From positions 3,038,001 through 3,102,000 of the forward strand of contig CAWGOF010000003.1 in assembly GCA_963824225.1 (NCBI GenBank): a stretch of DNA of 64,000 bases, in the 5' to 3' direction. The translations under genes were made by a program, and so were the position numbers. Positions 54,996 to 62,809 of the stretch are shown one piece after another (the first letter of the stretch is position 1; every line of letters begins with the position of its first letter). Below the pieces are notes generated by a model. The model made no database searches. It saw only the letters and a program-made list of their open reading frames with translations, and was not told where the DNA came from. Origin of the DNA: CAWGOF01 sp963824225 (lineage in GTDB: Bacteria; Acidobacteriota; Polarisedimenticolia; Polarisedimenticolales; Polarisedimenticolaceae).

Positions 54996-55526
54996 ATGGA
55001 ATCGACGGTTCAGCACCCATCCGACCTCGAGCTGGAGCTCGCCAGAACCGGCGAGGCGGATGACGATGTGCGCTCGCACATCACAGCTTGCCCGGCATGC
55101 TCCGAAAGAGCGGCGATGCTGTACGAGCTCTCGGAGTCGCTTCGGCAGGCGTCGCCGTCGGTCCAGATCCCGGAGCTGATCGACGCGCGGATTCTTCGCC
55201 AGGCCAGACGCGCGGCAGGTCGCCGGCCAGGTATTCGTCGCTGGCGCTGGGCGGCGGGCGCAGCAGCTGCGGCTGTAGCCACGGCGGCGGTGCTTCTGCT
55301 TGCGCTCCCGTGGATCCAGCGTTCTCGCGACGGCGACGCGCTGTCCGCCGATCTCAACGGCGATGGGGTCACCGACATCCTCGACGCGTACACGCTCGCG
55401 AGGCGCGTCGAAGCAGGTGGCACCGTCGATGCGGGTTGGGACATCGACGCGAATGGCCGGATCGATCGCCGAGATGCCGCCTCGCTCGCCATGGCGATCG
55501 TCCAGCCCGATTCAGAGATCCGCTGA
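54996..55526 (+). CDS. anti-sigma factor with dockerin-like C-terminus
   Basis: A 176-residue membrane protein. Its N-terminal cytoplasmic part has the zinc anti-sigma motif His28-x3-Cys32-x2-Cys35 (HITACPACSERA). One helix (AAGAAAAAVATAAVLLLALPW) crosses the membrane near 80-102. Outside is a dockerin type I pair: DLNGDGVTDILDAYTLARRV and DIDANGRIDRRDAASLAMAI, each with the calcium-loop DxNxDGxxxxxD. An anti-sigma factor ending in a dockerin is unusual; the dockerin could be the sensor that binds a cohesin or other partner. Second gene of the ECF operon. Confidence 0.85.
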   Translation: MESTVQHPSDLELELARTGEADDDVRSHITACPACSERAAMLYELSESLRQASPSVQIPELIDARILRQARRAAGRRPGIRRWRWAAGAAAAAVATAAVLLLALPWIQRSRDGDALSADLNGDGVTDILDAYTLARRVEAGGTVDAGWDIDANGRIDRRDAASLAMAIVQPDSEIR

Positions 55527-55969
55527 TGCGCCGTCGGCTGATCTTGGCGCTGGTCCTGATGGCGGCGGCGCCGGGGCTCTTGGCCCAGGAAGGCTCGGAG
55601 CCGCGCTTCACGACGATCGCCGTGTGCGTCGACTCCGGACCTGAGGCGCTCGCGGCCTGGCAGATCGAGCTGTCGCCGACCGGCGGTGCTGAGATCGTCG
55701 GGATCGAGGGCGGGGAAGCGCCGTTTCAGGAGCCTCCGTACTACGACGCAGCGGCGTTTCGGAGCGGCCGAGTCGTTTTGGCCGCGTTCAGCACCGACCG
55801 GAATCTCCGCCACGGCGTTCAGCGCGTCGCCACGGTGCACGCCATGGAGACCGGAAGCCAGGTCACGTATTCGTTGGTTCTCAAGGCGGCTGGGAACGAG
55901 GCCGGCTCACGTATCGTTGCGCAGGTTTGGTCGTCGCGAGACGATTGCAAGCCGAGGGGAAGGCCATGA
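55526..55969 (+). CDS. small exported protein
   Basis: A 147-residue protein with signal peptide (MRRRLILALVLMAAAPGLLAQ). The mature part, FTTIAVCVDSGPEALAAWQIELSPTGGAEIVGIEGGE, repeats the beta-pattern seen in cohesin-like or bacterial Ig-like domains next to dockerins: 'aAwQ.el......i.giegG....F..pP.yd'. A cohesin-related fold would explain the dockerin on the anti-sigma next to it, but this is only suggestive. Overlaps both neighbours. Confidence 0.6.
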   Translation: MRRRLILALVLMAAAPGLLAQEGSEPRFTTIAVCVDSGPEALAAWQIELSPTGGAEIVGIEGGEAPFQEPPYYDAAAFRSGRVVLAAFSTDRNLRHGVQRVATVHAMETGSQVTYSLVLKAAGNEAGSRIVAQVWSSRDDCKPRGRP

Positions 55970-58014
55970 CGCACGGTCCACGGAAGATCGCTCTCACCTT
56001 GGTCACCGTGGTTCTCGCGGTGGGTTTGCTGATCTGTCTGTCCTGCGCCAAGAAGTCGTACTTGCCGGAGAGCGAAGGCGCTCACAGCGAGCGGCTCTTC
56101 GACTCCATGGCCCAGGGCGGCGCCGACGAGCTGTGGGTCCTGGTTCGCCCGGAGCGTTCGGACACCGCCGGGGAAGATCGCCCACGCTCCGGCGCACTCC
56201 GGATGCTCGATCCGGAAAGCGGCGAAGTGTTGGCCGTGCCGCTCCGGCACACCGATGTCCGGGCATCCGTTGCGGGCTCGATCGCGACGGTCCTGGTCGA
56301 GCAGCAGTTCCACAACCCGTTCGATCGTACGATCGAGGCCGAGTACGTGTTTCCTCTCCCCGACGACGCTGCCGTGAGCGACTTCGTGATGGTGATCGGG
56401 GAACGGCGTATTCGCGGTGTGATCCGCGAGCGCGAAGAGGCAGAGCAGATCTATCGCGAAGCCCGGCGGCAGGGGTATCGCGCATCGCTCCTGACGCAAG
56501 AGCGGGAGAACGTCTTCACCCAGCGCGTTGCGAACATCGAGCCCGGGAAGGAGATCGACGTTCAGCTCACGTACTTCAACCGGCTGCCGTTCACCGACGG
56601 GGCGTACGAGTTCGTGTTCCCCATGGTCGTCGGCCCGCGCTACAACCCGGCCGGGTCCAGAGACGGCATCGGCGCCGTATCGCGCGAGAAGGTGGGTACC
56701 AGCGGACAGTCGACCGAGGTTCCCTATCTTCGTCCCGGGGAACGGAGCGGGCACGACATCTCGCTGACGGTCGATCTGGACGCCGGGGTTGCCCTCGAGA
56801 CCGTGGAGAGCAGCACCCACGCCGTCGACGTCGAGCGGGATGGGCCGGAGAGGGCCACGGTCCGCCTGACGGACCGGGCGGCGATTCCCGATCGCGATTT
56901 CGTGTTGCGCTACGAAATCGCGGGTTCGGGCGTCGCCTCCACACTCTTCCAGCACGAGGACGAGACGGGTCGCTACTTCTCCCTCGAGCTACACCCGCCC
57001 GCTCAGCTCGAGCGGCTGGGACGCTCTCCCCGGGAGCTGATCTTCGTGATCGACACGTCGGGCAGCATGGCGGGCGCGCCTCTCGGCATCGCCAAGCGCG
57101 CGGTCGCGAGCGTGCTCGGCCGGATGACGCCCGAGGACACGTTCCAGATCATCCGCTTCTCCGATAGCACCTCGAGCTTCGGGGGGTCTCCGGTTCGGGC
57201 TACGGAAGAGAACGTCCGAGCGGGGCTCGGGTACCTCGACCGTCTCGAGAGCGGCGGCGGGACGCAGATGCTACGGGGCATTCAGGAAGCGCTCGGGTTC
57301 CCGCACGAGCCGGAGCGGCTTCGTCTCATCACGTTCCTGACCGACGGGTTCATCGGCAACGAGACGGAGATCCTGGCGGAGATCCAGCGGGGCCTGGGAT
57401 CGTCTCGGATCTTCTCCTTCGGCATCGGCTCCTCGCCGAATCGGTACCTGATGGACCGCATGGCGTTCCTCGGCCGCGGCGCGGTGGCCTACGTCGGCGA
57501 GGATCGGAAGCTGGCGGAGGAGGTCGTGGACTCGCTCTTTGAGAGGATCGCCCATCCGGCTCTGGCGGAGATCGAGATCGACTGGCAGGGGATGGGCGTC
57601 GAGGAAGTCTATCCGGCGCGGGTGCCCGATCTGTTCCCCGGACGCCCCGTCGTCCTGACGGGTCGTTATCGCGGCGCGCTGCCGTCGGCGATCCGTGTGT
57701 CCGGACGGGCCGAGGGGCGCGAGATCGTCGTCGACGTTCCGGTCGACGGGCGATCGGCCGAGAACCATCCGGCGCTGCGCAACCTGTGGGCTCGGCGAAA
57801 GATCTCCGAGCTGGCAATGCAGTCGCTGCTGAGCTCGGGTACGGATGCTCCCGAAGCGATCAAGGGCGTCGCGCTCGATCACGGCCTCATGTCGGCGTAC
57901 ACCGCCTTCGTCGCCGTCGACGCGTCGGGCAAGGTGCGGGAGCCGTCCGCCGTGACGGTGCCGGTTGCCGTACCGGTTCCGCATGGGGTGAATCACGACA
58001 CGACGGTAGATTGA
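55966..58014 (+). CDS. VIT and VWA domain lipoprotein
   Basis: A 682-residue protein. Lipobox in LLICLSCAKK. A VIT domain (LRHTDVRASVAGSIATVLVEQQFHNP, EAEYVFPLPDDAAVSDFVMVIGERRIRGVIREREEAEQIYREA) is followed by a VWA domain with MIDAS FVIDTSGSMAG and FLTDGFIGNE, then about 200 residues. It is of the inter-alpha-trypsin-inhibitor-like kind also seen as a sortase target in marine bacteria, but carries no sorting tail here. ATG 55966 overlaps the previous stop. Confidence 0.9.
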   Translation: MTHGPRKIALTLVTVVLAVGLLICLSCAKKSYLPESEGAHSERLFDSMAQGGADELWVLVRPERSDTAGEDRPRSGALRMLDPESGEVLAVPLRHTDVRASVAGSIATVLVEQQFHNPFDRTIEAEYVFPLPDDAAVSDFVMVIGERRIRGVIREREEAEQIYREARRQGYRASLLTQERENVFTQRVANIEPGKEIDVQLTYFNRLPFTDGAYEFVFPMVVGPRYNPAGSRDGIGAVSREKVGTSGQSTEVPYLRPGERSGHDISLTVDLDAGVALETVESSTHAVDVERDGPERATVRLTDRAAIPDRDFVLRYEIAGSGVASTLFQHEDETGRYFSLELHPPAQLERLGRSPRELIFVIDTSGSMAGAPLGIAKRAVASVLGRMTPEDTFQIIRFSDSTSSFGGSPVRATEENVRAGLGYLDRLESGGGTQMLRGIQEALGFPHEPERLRLITFLTDGFIGNETEILAEIQRGLGSSRIFSFGIGSSPNRYLMDRMAFLGRGAVAYVGEDRKLAEEVVDSLFERIAHPALAEIEIDWQGMGVEEVYPARVPDLFPGRPVVLTGRYRGALPSAIRVSGRAEGREIVVDVPVDGRSAENHPALRNLWARRKISELAMQSLLSSGTDAPEAIKGVALDHGLMSAYTAFVAVDASGKVREPSAVTVPVAVPVPHGVNHDTTVD

Positions 58015-58099
58015 CGCTCGACGCGGTCATGGGCTGGGATACGTTGGTTTCGATGAGCGCGCTCGCAGCCAGAAGCCGCGTCGCCGCCCTGTGAGAGCG

Positions 58100-58597
58100 A
58101 TGACGAAGATCGCGATCTTGGTCCTCGGCAGCGCACTCGCCCTGGGCCTGTGGTGGGCGGTGGCTGAGGGACCGCTCCGTGACCCCGATGATGCGCTTCG
58201 CGACTTCTACGAAGCTCGAGGACGAACGGAAGATCAACTCATGGATCCGCTGATTCTCAGCGGCCGCCGCGTTGTCCCCCTCGTGATCGCCGCAGTGCCG
58301 AATAAGGAGATGAGACGCCGGCGCTACGCCATCGCGTTTCTCGGGAATGGGCGATACCGCGATGCGCTGCCGGTGCTGGAGCAGGTTCTTGCGGATGAGT
58401 CCGAGGTGTTCTACTTCCGAGCGGACGCGCTCGAGGCGATCTTTCGCATCTCAGTCGAGCGCGCGCGCGAGGTCGCGCCGCGACACGTGAATGGCAAGGA
58501 TCTCCTTGGTCAAGTCGCCCAAGAAATCGTCTCGGGGCGCAGCCCCGTGCGTCGGACCCGTTCGTACTGGCAGGCGTTTCTGCATGCTCACGAATGA
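58100..58597 (+). CDS. membrane-anchored HEAT-like small protein
   Basis: A 165-residue protein with an N-terminal helix (IAILVLGSALALGLWWAV). The rest is helical with a repeat-like segment (RRYAIAFLGNGRYRDALPVLEQVLADESEVFYFRADALEAIFRI) that fits a HEAT/PBS-lyase repeat. Function unknown; in the ECF operon. Confidence 0.65.
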   Translation: MTKIAILVLGSALALGLWWAVAEGPLRDPDDALRDFYEARGRTEDQLMDPLILSGRRVVPLVIAAVPNKEMRRRRYAIAFLGNGRYRDALPVLEQVLADESEVFYFRADALEAIFRISVERAREVAPRHVNGKDLLGQVAQEIVSGRSPVRRTRSYWQAFLHAHE

Positions 58598-59298
58598 AGC
58601 CGCGGCGCGGCGGTCGAGTCCTCGGCGGGATCGCTACGGCGATGTGCTGCTCCAATGCGGCCAGCAAGACCGCGGCGTAACCGTGGCCGTTCTTCTGACC
58701 GTGGTCCTGTTGATCGCTCCGGTCATGAGTTCGTGCACGCGACACGTCAGGATCGAGGCGATCGGCTACGAGATCGTCGATACGTACCCGCGTACAGGGA
58801 GTTGCGTACGAGCTGTATCCGTCGGACACGTCGGGCGCGCCCCCGAGCGGGGAAGCTGGCCCATGGCTCGTCGGGTTCTTCACGTCGGAATCCGATCTTC
58901 GGTCGATCGCGAGGCGATCGGAGATGCACCACCTCTACTACGACGTCTTCCAATGCCCGGCACCGGCGCCCCGCGACTCCGCGTTTCACGGCGGTCGGGT
59001 GTTCGACCTCTCGGCGGAGGATCTGGCTCGTGGGGGGCGACTCGCACAGGAAGATGCGTACAAGGTGTACATGCCGATCAACCTACAAGAGGCGATCGAG
59101 CGCTCAGGGGTCTTGTACTGGCCGGAGGACCGAGCGCTGGTATCGTCGAGCATTCGCGAGCGCGGCCTCTGCCTCAGCTTCGGTGCGGGAGCGATGACGG
59201 GGTTCTCCCTTCGATCCAACACCGTCACGCTTCCCGTGATCATCGAGGACTCGCCGTTGAGGATTGGAGATATCCTGCGCGGCGCCGAGGTTCATTGA
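58584..59298 (+). pseudogene. lipoprotein-like gene with a frameshift
   Basis: From ATG 58584 a frame gives a hydrophobic signal and lipobox-like VLLIAPVMSSCTRHV and runs to IGYEIVDTYP. Near 58787 the protein-like frame changes to RVQGVAYELYPSDTSGAPP and continues through MHHLYYDVFQCPAP to the stop at 59298. Together about 237 residues of unknown function. The second part is also open alone from ATG 58924. Either a single-base error or a broken gene. Confidence 0.55.
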
Positions 59299-59299
59299 A

Positions 59300-60034
59300 A
59301 TGAAGAGGGCAGGGGCGGTGAGAAGCACGGCTCGGCTGGGTCTTGGCGCTGTTCTCCTTGCCGGCGCAGGCGCGGTGTCGGCAGCCGAGCTGGACGACCG
59401 AGTGCAGGAGGCGAGTCGGCTACGCCAGGCCGGGAACGCGGGCGCGGCGACCTCGGCGTACCGTGCGGTTATCGAGCTCGCCGCTGATCACGCCGACAGC
59501 TGGCTGGCGCTGGGCGAGATCCACGACGCGGGCCACGATCGGCTCGGCGCCTTCCTCTGCTACGCGCGGTTCCTGAGCCTGGAGCCAGAGTCGGCTCGTT
59601 CCACGAAGCCCGCTCAACGGCTGTGGGAGCTGTTGTTCCAAGGGGTTACCCGGAAGGGCATGTCCATTACTCCTCCCGACGACGCCGAGGATCCGTGGTG
59701 GCAGGCCAACTTCATGATGTCCTTGATCGCTTCCATGCGTGACCGGGGCCCCAAGACCGACGCCGCCTTCTTCGCGACCGCACTCGAGGGCGTGACGCTC
59801 GTGGTCGAGGGGTATCTCGAAAACGATCGTGTCGAGCTCTTCTGGAAGGCAGACGTCATCCCGTACTTCTATGCGGCGCGAGAGGCCGGCCACCTCGAGG
59901 CCATGGCCTACGATATCCGGCGGTCGACGAGCGACAAGAACACTCAGAAGTGGCTCGCCAAGCACCCTGCGGAGATCGACCGGTTTCGTGCGTGGTCGCG
60001 GCAATGGCGACCTGGCGGCGTCAGCGGTCCTTGA
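59300..60034 (+). CDS. exported TPR-containing protein
   Basis: A 244-residue protein from ATG 59300 with a signal peptide (STARLGLGAVLLAGAGAVSA). One TPR-like unit: RLRQAGNAGAATSAYRAVIELAADHADSWLALGEIHDAG. The later part (WQANFMMSLIASMRDRGPKTDAAFFATALEG) matches no family I know. Last gene of the ECF operon. Confidence 0.65.
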   Translation: MKRAGAVRSTARLGLGAVLLAGAGAVSAAELDDRVQEASRLRQAGNAGAATSAYRAVIELAADHADSWLALGEIHDAGHDRLGAFLCYARFLSLEPESARSTKPAQRLWELLFQGVTRKGMSITPPDDAEDPWWQANFMMSLIASMRDRGPKTDAAFFATALEGVTLVVEGYLENDRVELFWKADVIPYFYAAREAGHLEAMAYDIRRSTSDKNTQKWLAKHPAEIDRFRAWSRQWRPGGVSGP

Positions 60035-60203
60035 CGACCGCCTGCTGTCGCCAGCACCTCTCAGCCTCTATCCTCCGCGGCAGCTCATGGAGCGTAGCGG
60101 AGAACATCGTCCGTAATCCGTCGGGGTTGACGCTCCTGCTCGTGATCGTGCTGCTCGCGCTGCTGCCGATCTCTCGGGCGCTCCGCTGAGCGCCTCGCGC
60201 CGT

Positions 60204-61505
60204 TCAGACGCCCTCTTCTTCCGGCTCGGGACGGCGCACGTAGCTTGCCCAGCGGTCCTGGAACTCCTCCGTGTAGTCGCCGGCCCGGCGCTGCGTGATC
60301 GCGACGACGTAGCCGTTGCGCTCCCAGCTCGGGCTGCCGCCGTAACGGCCGAGCGCACCGCGCCACTCGTCGGGCGACATCTCGAGCAGGAAGCGCACGC
60401 GGCCGTCGCGAATCAGGCGGTAGCGCATCTTCGCCCCGGGGTGGCGCTCGAGCCACGCGAGATCCTCGGGACGCTGCACCGGTCGCCAGCCATAGGGCTC
60501 GCGCCAGTCGGTGTCGCGCACGAGGAAGTCGCCCTCGACGCGGACGGAGCGGCCCGATGGGCGACGCTCCGCCATGGGTTGCCTCCCGCCGCCCACGTGC
60601 GCATGCATGCGCAGCGTGGCCACGACGACGCCGGCGAGGCGCTCGCGCAGCTCGTGCTCGTCGCGGCACTCGATCGATGCGGGTCGGCCCCACTCGTCCG
60701 ATGGCAAGAGCAGCAGGATCGAGCCGTGCGGGACGACGCGCGACAGCACGACCCGGTCCTCGTGGCGCACGGCGTACACCCGCGCGGGATCGATCGTGCC
60801 GTCGAAGGCTGTGAGGACGACGACGTCGCCCGGCTGGATCGAGCTCCGCACGCGCTCGATCATCGCTTCGCCCGGTCGAAACGCGAAGGGCAGCTCCGCG
60901 TCGGCCGGAAGCAGCCGCCGGTCGAGCCAGATCGTCTCGGCAGCGCCGTCCGCGAGCCACGGATCCTCGCCTGGATCGACGCCGTCGGGCAGCACCGGGA
61001 TCTCGATCGCATCGCTCTCCGACTCGAGCGGCTCGTAGGGTACGGCGGCCTCTTCCATCACGAGCCGGTCGGTCGGTTCGGCGCGTCGCTGCAGGAACCG
61101 CATGCGATGCATGGCGCTGCGTAGAAGCGACGGGGTCGACTCCTGCGCTTTCAGGTCTGAGTCCTCGAGCAGCACGCGTTCGCCCCGGCGGAGCCGACCG
61201 CGCAGCTCGGGTGAGCTGCGGAACGCCTGGACCTGCATCAGCCGATCCACGTGCTGGCGCAAGTCGGGATGGCGGCTCGCCTGGGTCCAGGCGCGGTAGA
61301 GCTCGGGATCGTCGTCCAGGGCCTCGGCGAGGCGGATCGCGATCTCCTCGGACGGGACCTTGGTCCCGCCCTCGATCAGCGACAGGTAGGACGGCGAGAT
61401 GCGAACCTGCTCAGCCAGGGCGTAGGCGGCCAGGTTCCGCGCCTCCCTCCTGTTCCGGATGCGCTGCCCCAGCAGGTTCTCGTCAGAGGGTGGCTTCGAC
61501 GTCAT
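60204..61505 (-). CDS. XRE-family regulator with S24-like domain lacking the catalytic Ser
   Basis: A 433-residue regulator. HTH at about 12-65 (GQRIRNRREARNLAAYALAEQVRISPSYLSLIEGGTKVPSEE). Residues about 195-280 look like the LexA/S24 protease fold: FRPGEAMIERVRSSIQPGDVVVLTA and VYAVRHEDRVVLSRVVPHGSILLLLP, but the Ser of the usual GxSM is Glu (PGEAM), so self-cleavage is unlikely. The last 130 residues (WREPYGWRPVQRPEDLAWLERHPGAKMRYRLIRDG) are unknown. Divergent from the ARPP-1-like gene with an 80-base shared control region, hence the probable regulator of that gene. Confidence 0.8.
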   Translation of the reverse strand: MTSKPPSDENLLGQRIRNRREARNLAAYALAEQVRISPSYLSLIEGGTKVPSEEIAIRLAEALDDDPELYRAWTQASRHPDLRQHVDRLMQVQAFRSSPELRGRLRRGERVLLEDSDLKAQESTPSLLRSAMHRMRFLQRRAEPTDRLVMEEAAVPYEPLESESDAIEIPVLPDGVDPGEDPWLADGAAETIWLDRRLLPADAELPFAFRPGEAMIERVRSSIQPGDVVVLTAFDGTIDPARVYAVRHEDRVVLSRVVPHGSILLLLPSDEWGRPASIECRDEHELRERLAGVVVATLRMHAHVGGGRQPMAERRPSGRSVRVEGDFLVRDTDWREPYGWRPVQRPEDLAWLERHPGAKMRYRLIRDGRVRFLLEMSPDEWRGALGRYGGSPSWERNGYVVAITQRRAGDYTEEFQDRWASYVRRPEPEEEGV

Positions 61506-61585
61506 GGCGCCCCGATCTTTTCTGGCCAGTGAACATTTATGCTATACTCTCCGCAGCCAGGGGACAACCGAAATCCCAAGGAACC
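61506..61585. promoter_or_regulatory. divergent control region
   Basis: A TATACT -10 box at 61543-61548 points to the plus-strand gene, with only a weak -35 (TTTCTG near 61519). It is the AT-richest stretch in this part (GAACATTTATGCTATACT). AAGGA lies three bases before the plus-strand ATG. Confidence 0.5.
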
Positions 61586-62647
61586 ATGGCCGAGACTGGA
61601 TTCTTCCGGCTCGGCGTGTTTCGGGACGGTTTCCTGGGAAGTAAACCCCCTGCCGCGGAGGATACGCTCATGGACATTCTGGCACGCTGGCTCTCGGAGC
61701 TGAAGCCCCGGCCGCCCTGCTCGTACGCGGGGTTGACGATGGTGCCCCTGACCGGGACGAACGGCTCGGCCCCAGTCTATCTCACGCTCGACGAGGCGCT
61801 CGCGAGCGGCAGCGCTCGCGTCACCGAGGTCAGCGCGGCGGGGCACGTGCCCGAGCTGCGCTTCTCGAACCTCGGCGAGCGCCCGATTCTCCTGATCGAC
61901 GGCGAGGTGCTCGCCGGCGCCAAGCAGAACCGCGTGCTGAACCTCACGATCCTCGCTCCGGCCAAGCAAGACCTCGTGATTCCCGTCTCGTGTGTCGAGG
62001 CCGGGCGCTGGGCGGGCGCGGGCGAGTTCCGCTCGGCGCCGCACGTGATGTATGCGACGGGGCGCGGCGAGAAGGCCGGCTGGGTCAGCCACTCGATGTC
62101 GACCGGTGGGTCACGGATGTCGAACCAGAGTGCCACGTGGGATTCCATCGCTCGCCTCTCCGCGCGTGAAGGCGTCCACAGCCCAACGTCGCGCCTCGAT
62201 GACGTGTACCTCGCCCGCGGCGACAAGATTGCCGCCTACGTCGAGAAGCTCCCACCCGTCGACGGCCAGGTCGGCGCGGTGTTCGCGCTCGGCGGCCGGA
62301 TCCGCGGGATCGAGGCGTTCGATCATCCCGAGACGCTGCGCAAGGTGCTGCCGAAGCTCGTGCGCAGCTGGGCCATGGACGCGCTCGCCGTCGAGCACCA
62401 GAGCGAGGTGCCGTCGGACGCAGAGGTCGAGCGCCGGCTTCGCGAGCTCGTGGCGCTCTCGATTTCCGAGCATCCCGCGGTCGGTCTCGGGCGCGAGCTG
62501 CGCTTCGAGTCGGCGCAGGTCACGGGCGGCGCGCTCCTGCACGACGACCGTCTCGTGCACCTGTGCGCCTTCTGGGTCGAAGAGGCGGGGTCGAACGGCT
62601 TCGGCGGACGGATGCTGTCGGCATCGCATCGCGCGAGGCGGCGCTAA
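61586..62647 (+). CDS. ARPP-1-like protein
   Basis: A 353-residue protein. ELRFSNLGERPILLIDGEVLAGAKQNRVLNLTILAPAKQDLVIPVSCVEAGRW is the conserved block of the ARPP-1 domain (associated with ADP-ribosyl-glycohydrolase and phosphatase families). Later parts (WDSIARLSAREGVHSPTSRLDDVY, GGRIRGIEAFDHPETLRKVLPKLVRSWAMDAL) also fit that family's length. Biochemical role unknown; likely a nucleotide- or ADP-ribose-linked stress function. Start at ATG 61586, or Met 29 at 61670. Probably controlled by the divergent XRE gene. Confidence 0.75.
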   Translation: MAETGFFRLGVFRDGFLGSKPPAAEDTLMDILARWLSELKPRPPCSYAGLTMVPLTGTNGSAPVYLTLDEALASGSARVTEVSAAGHVPELRFSNLGERPILLIDGEVLAGAKQNRVLNLTILAPAKQDLVIPVSCVEAGRWAGAGEFRSAPHVMYATGRGEKAGWVSHSMSTGGSRMSNQSATWDSIARLSAREGVHSPTSRLDDVYLARGDKIAAYVEKLPPVDGQVGAVFALGGRIRGIEAFDHPETLRKVLPKLVRSWAMDALAVEHQSEVPSDAEVERRLRELVALSISEHPAVGLGRELRFESAQVTGGALLHDDRLVHLCAFWVEEAGSNGFGGRMLSASHRARRR

Positions 62648-62809
62648 TGGTGAGCGCGGGTCCCTGTATGCACTTCGCCACATGCCTGCCGCAGATTCCA
62701 CCCGCTCGATCCTGCGCCAGTATCTGGCGACTCTGAACGAGGGCACGGAAGCACCCTAGCCCGAGCGCCACGTGCCTGGACCGGCGGTCGTCATCGGCTA
62801 CACTGACCC

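Noticed and set aside
60085..60189. Short hydrophobic frame (LTLLLVIVLLALLPISRALR) at the end of the ECF operon
   Set aside because: No usable start codon in frame; antisense part of other frames.
61530..61550. LexA box before the ARPP-1-like gene
   Set aside because: GAACATTTATGCT lacks the second palindrome half.
62683..62760. 25-codon frame before the YecA-like gene
   Set aside because: No ribosome site and no repeat or partner supporting it.
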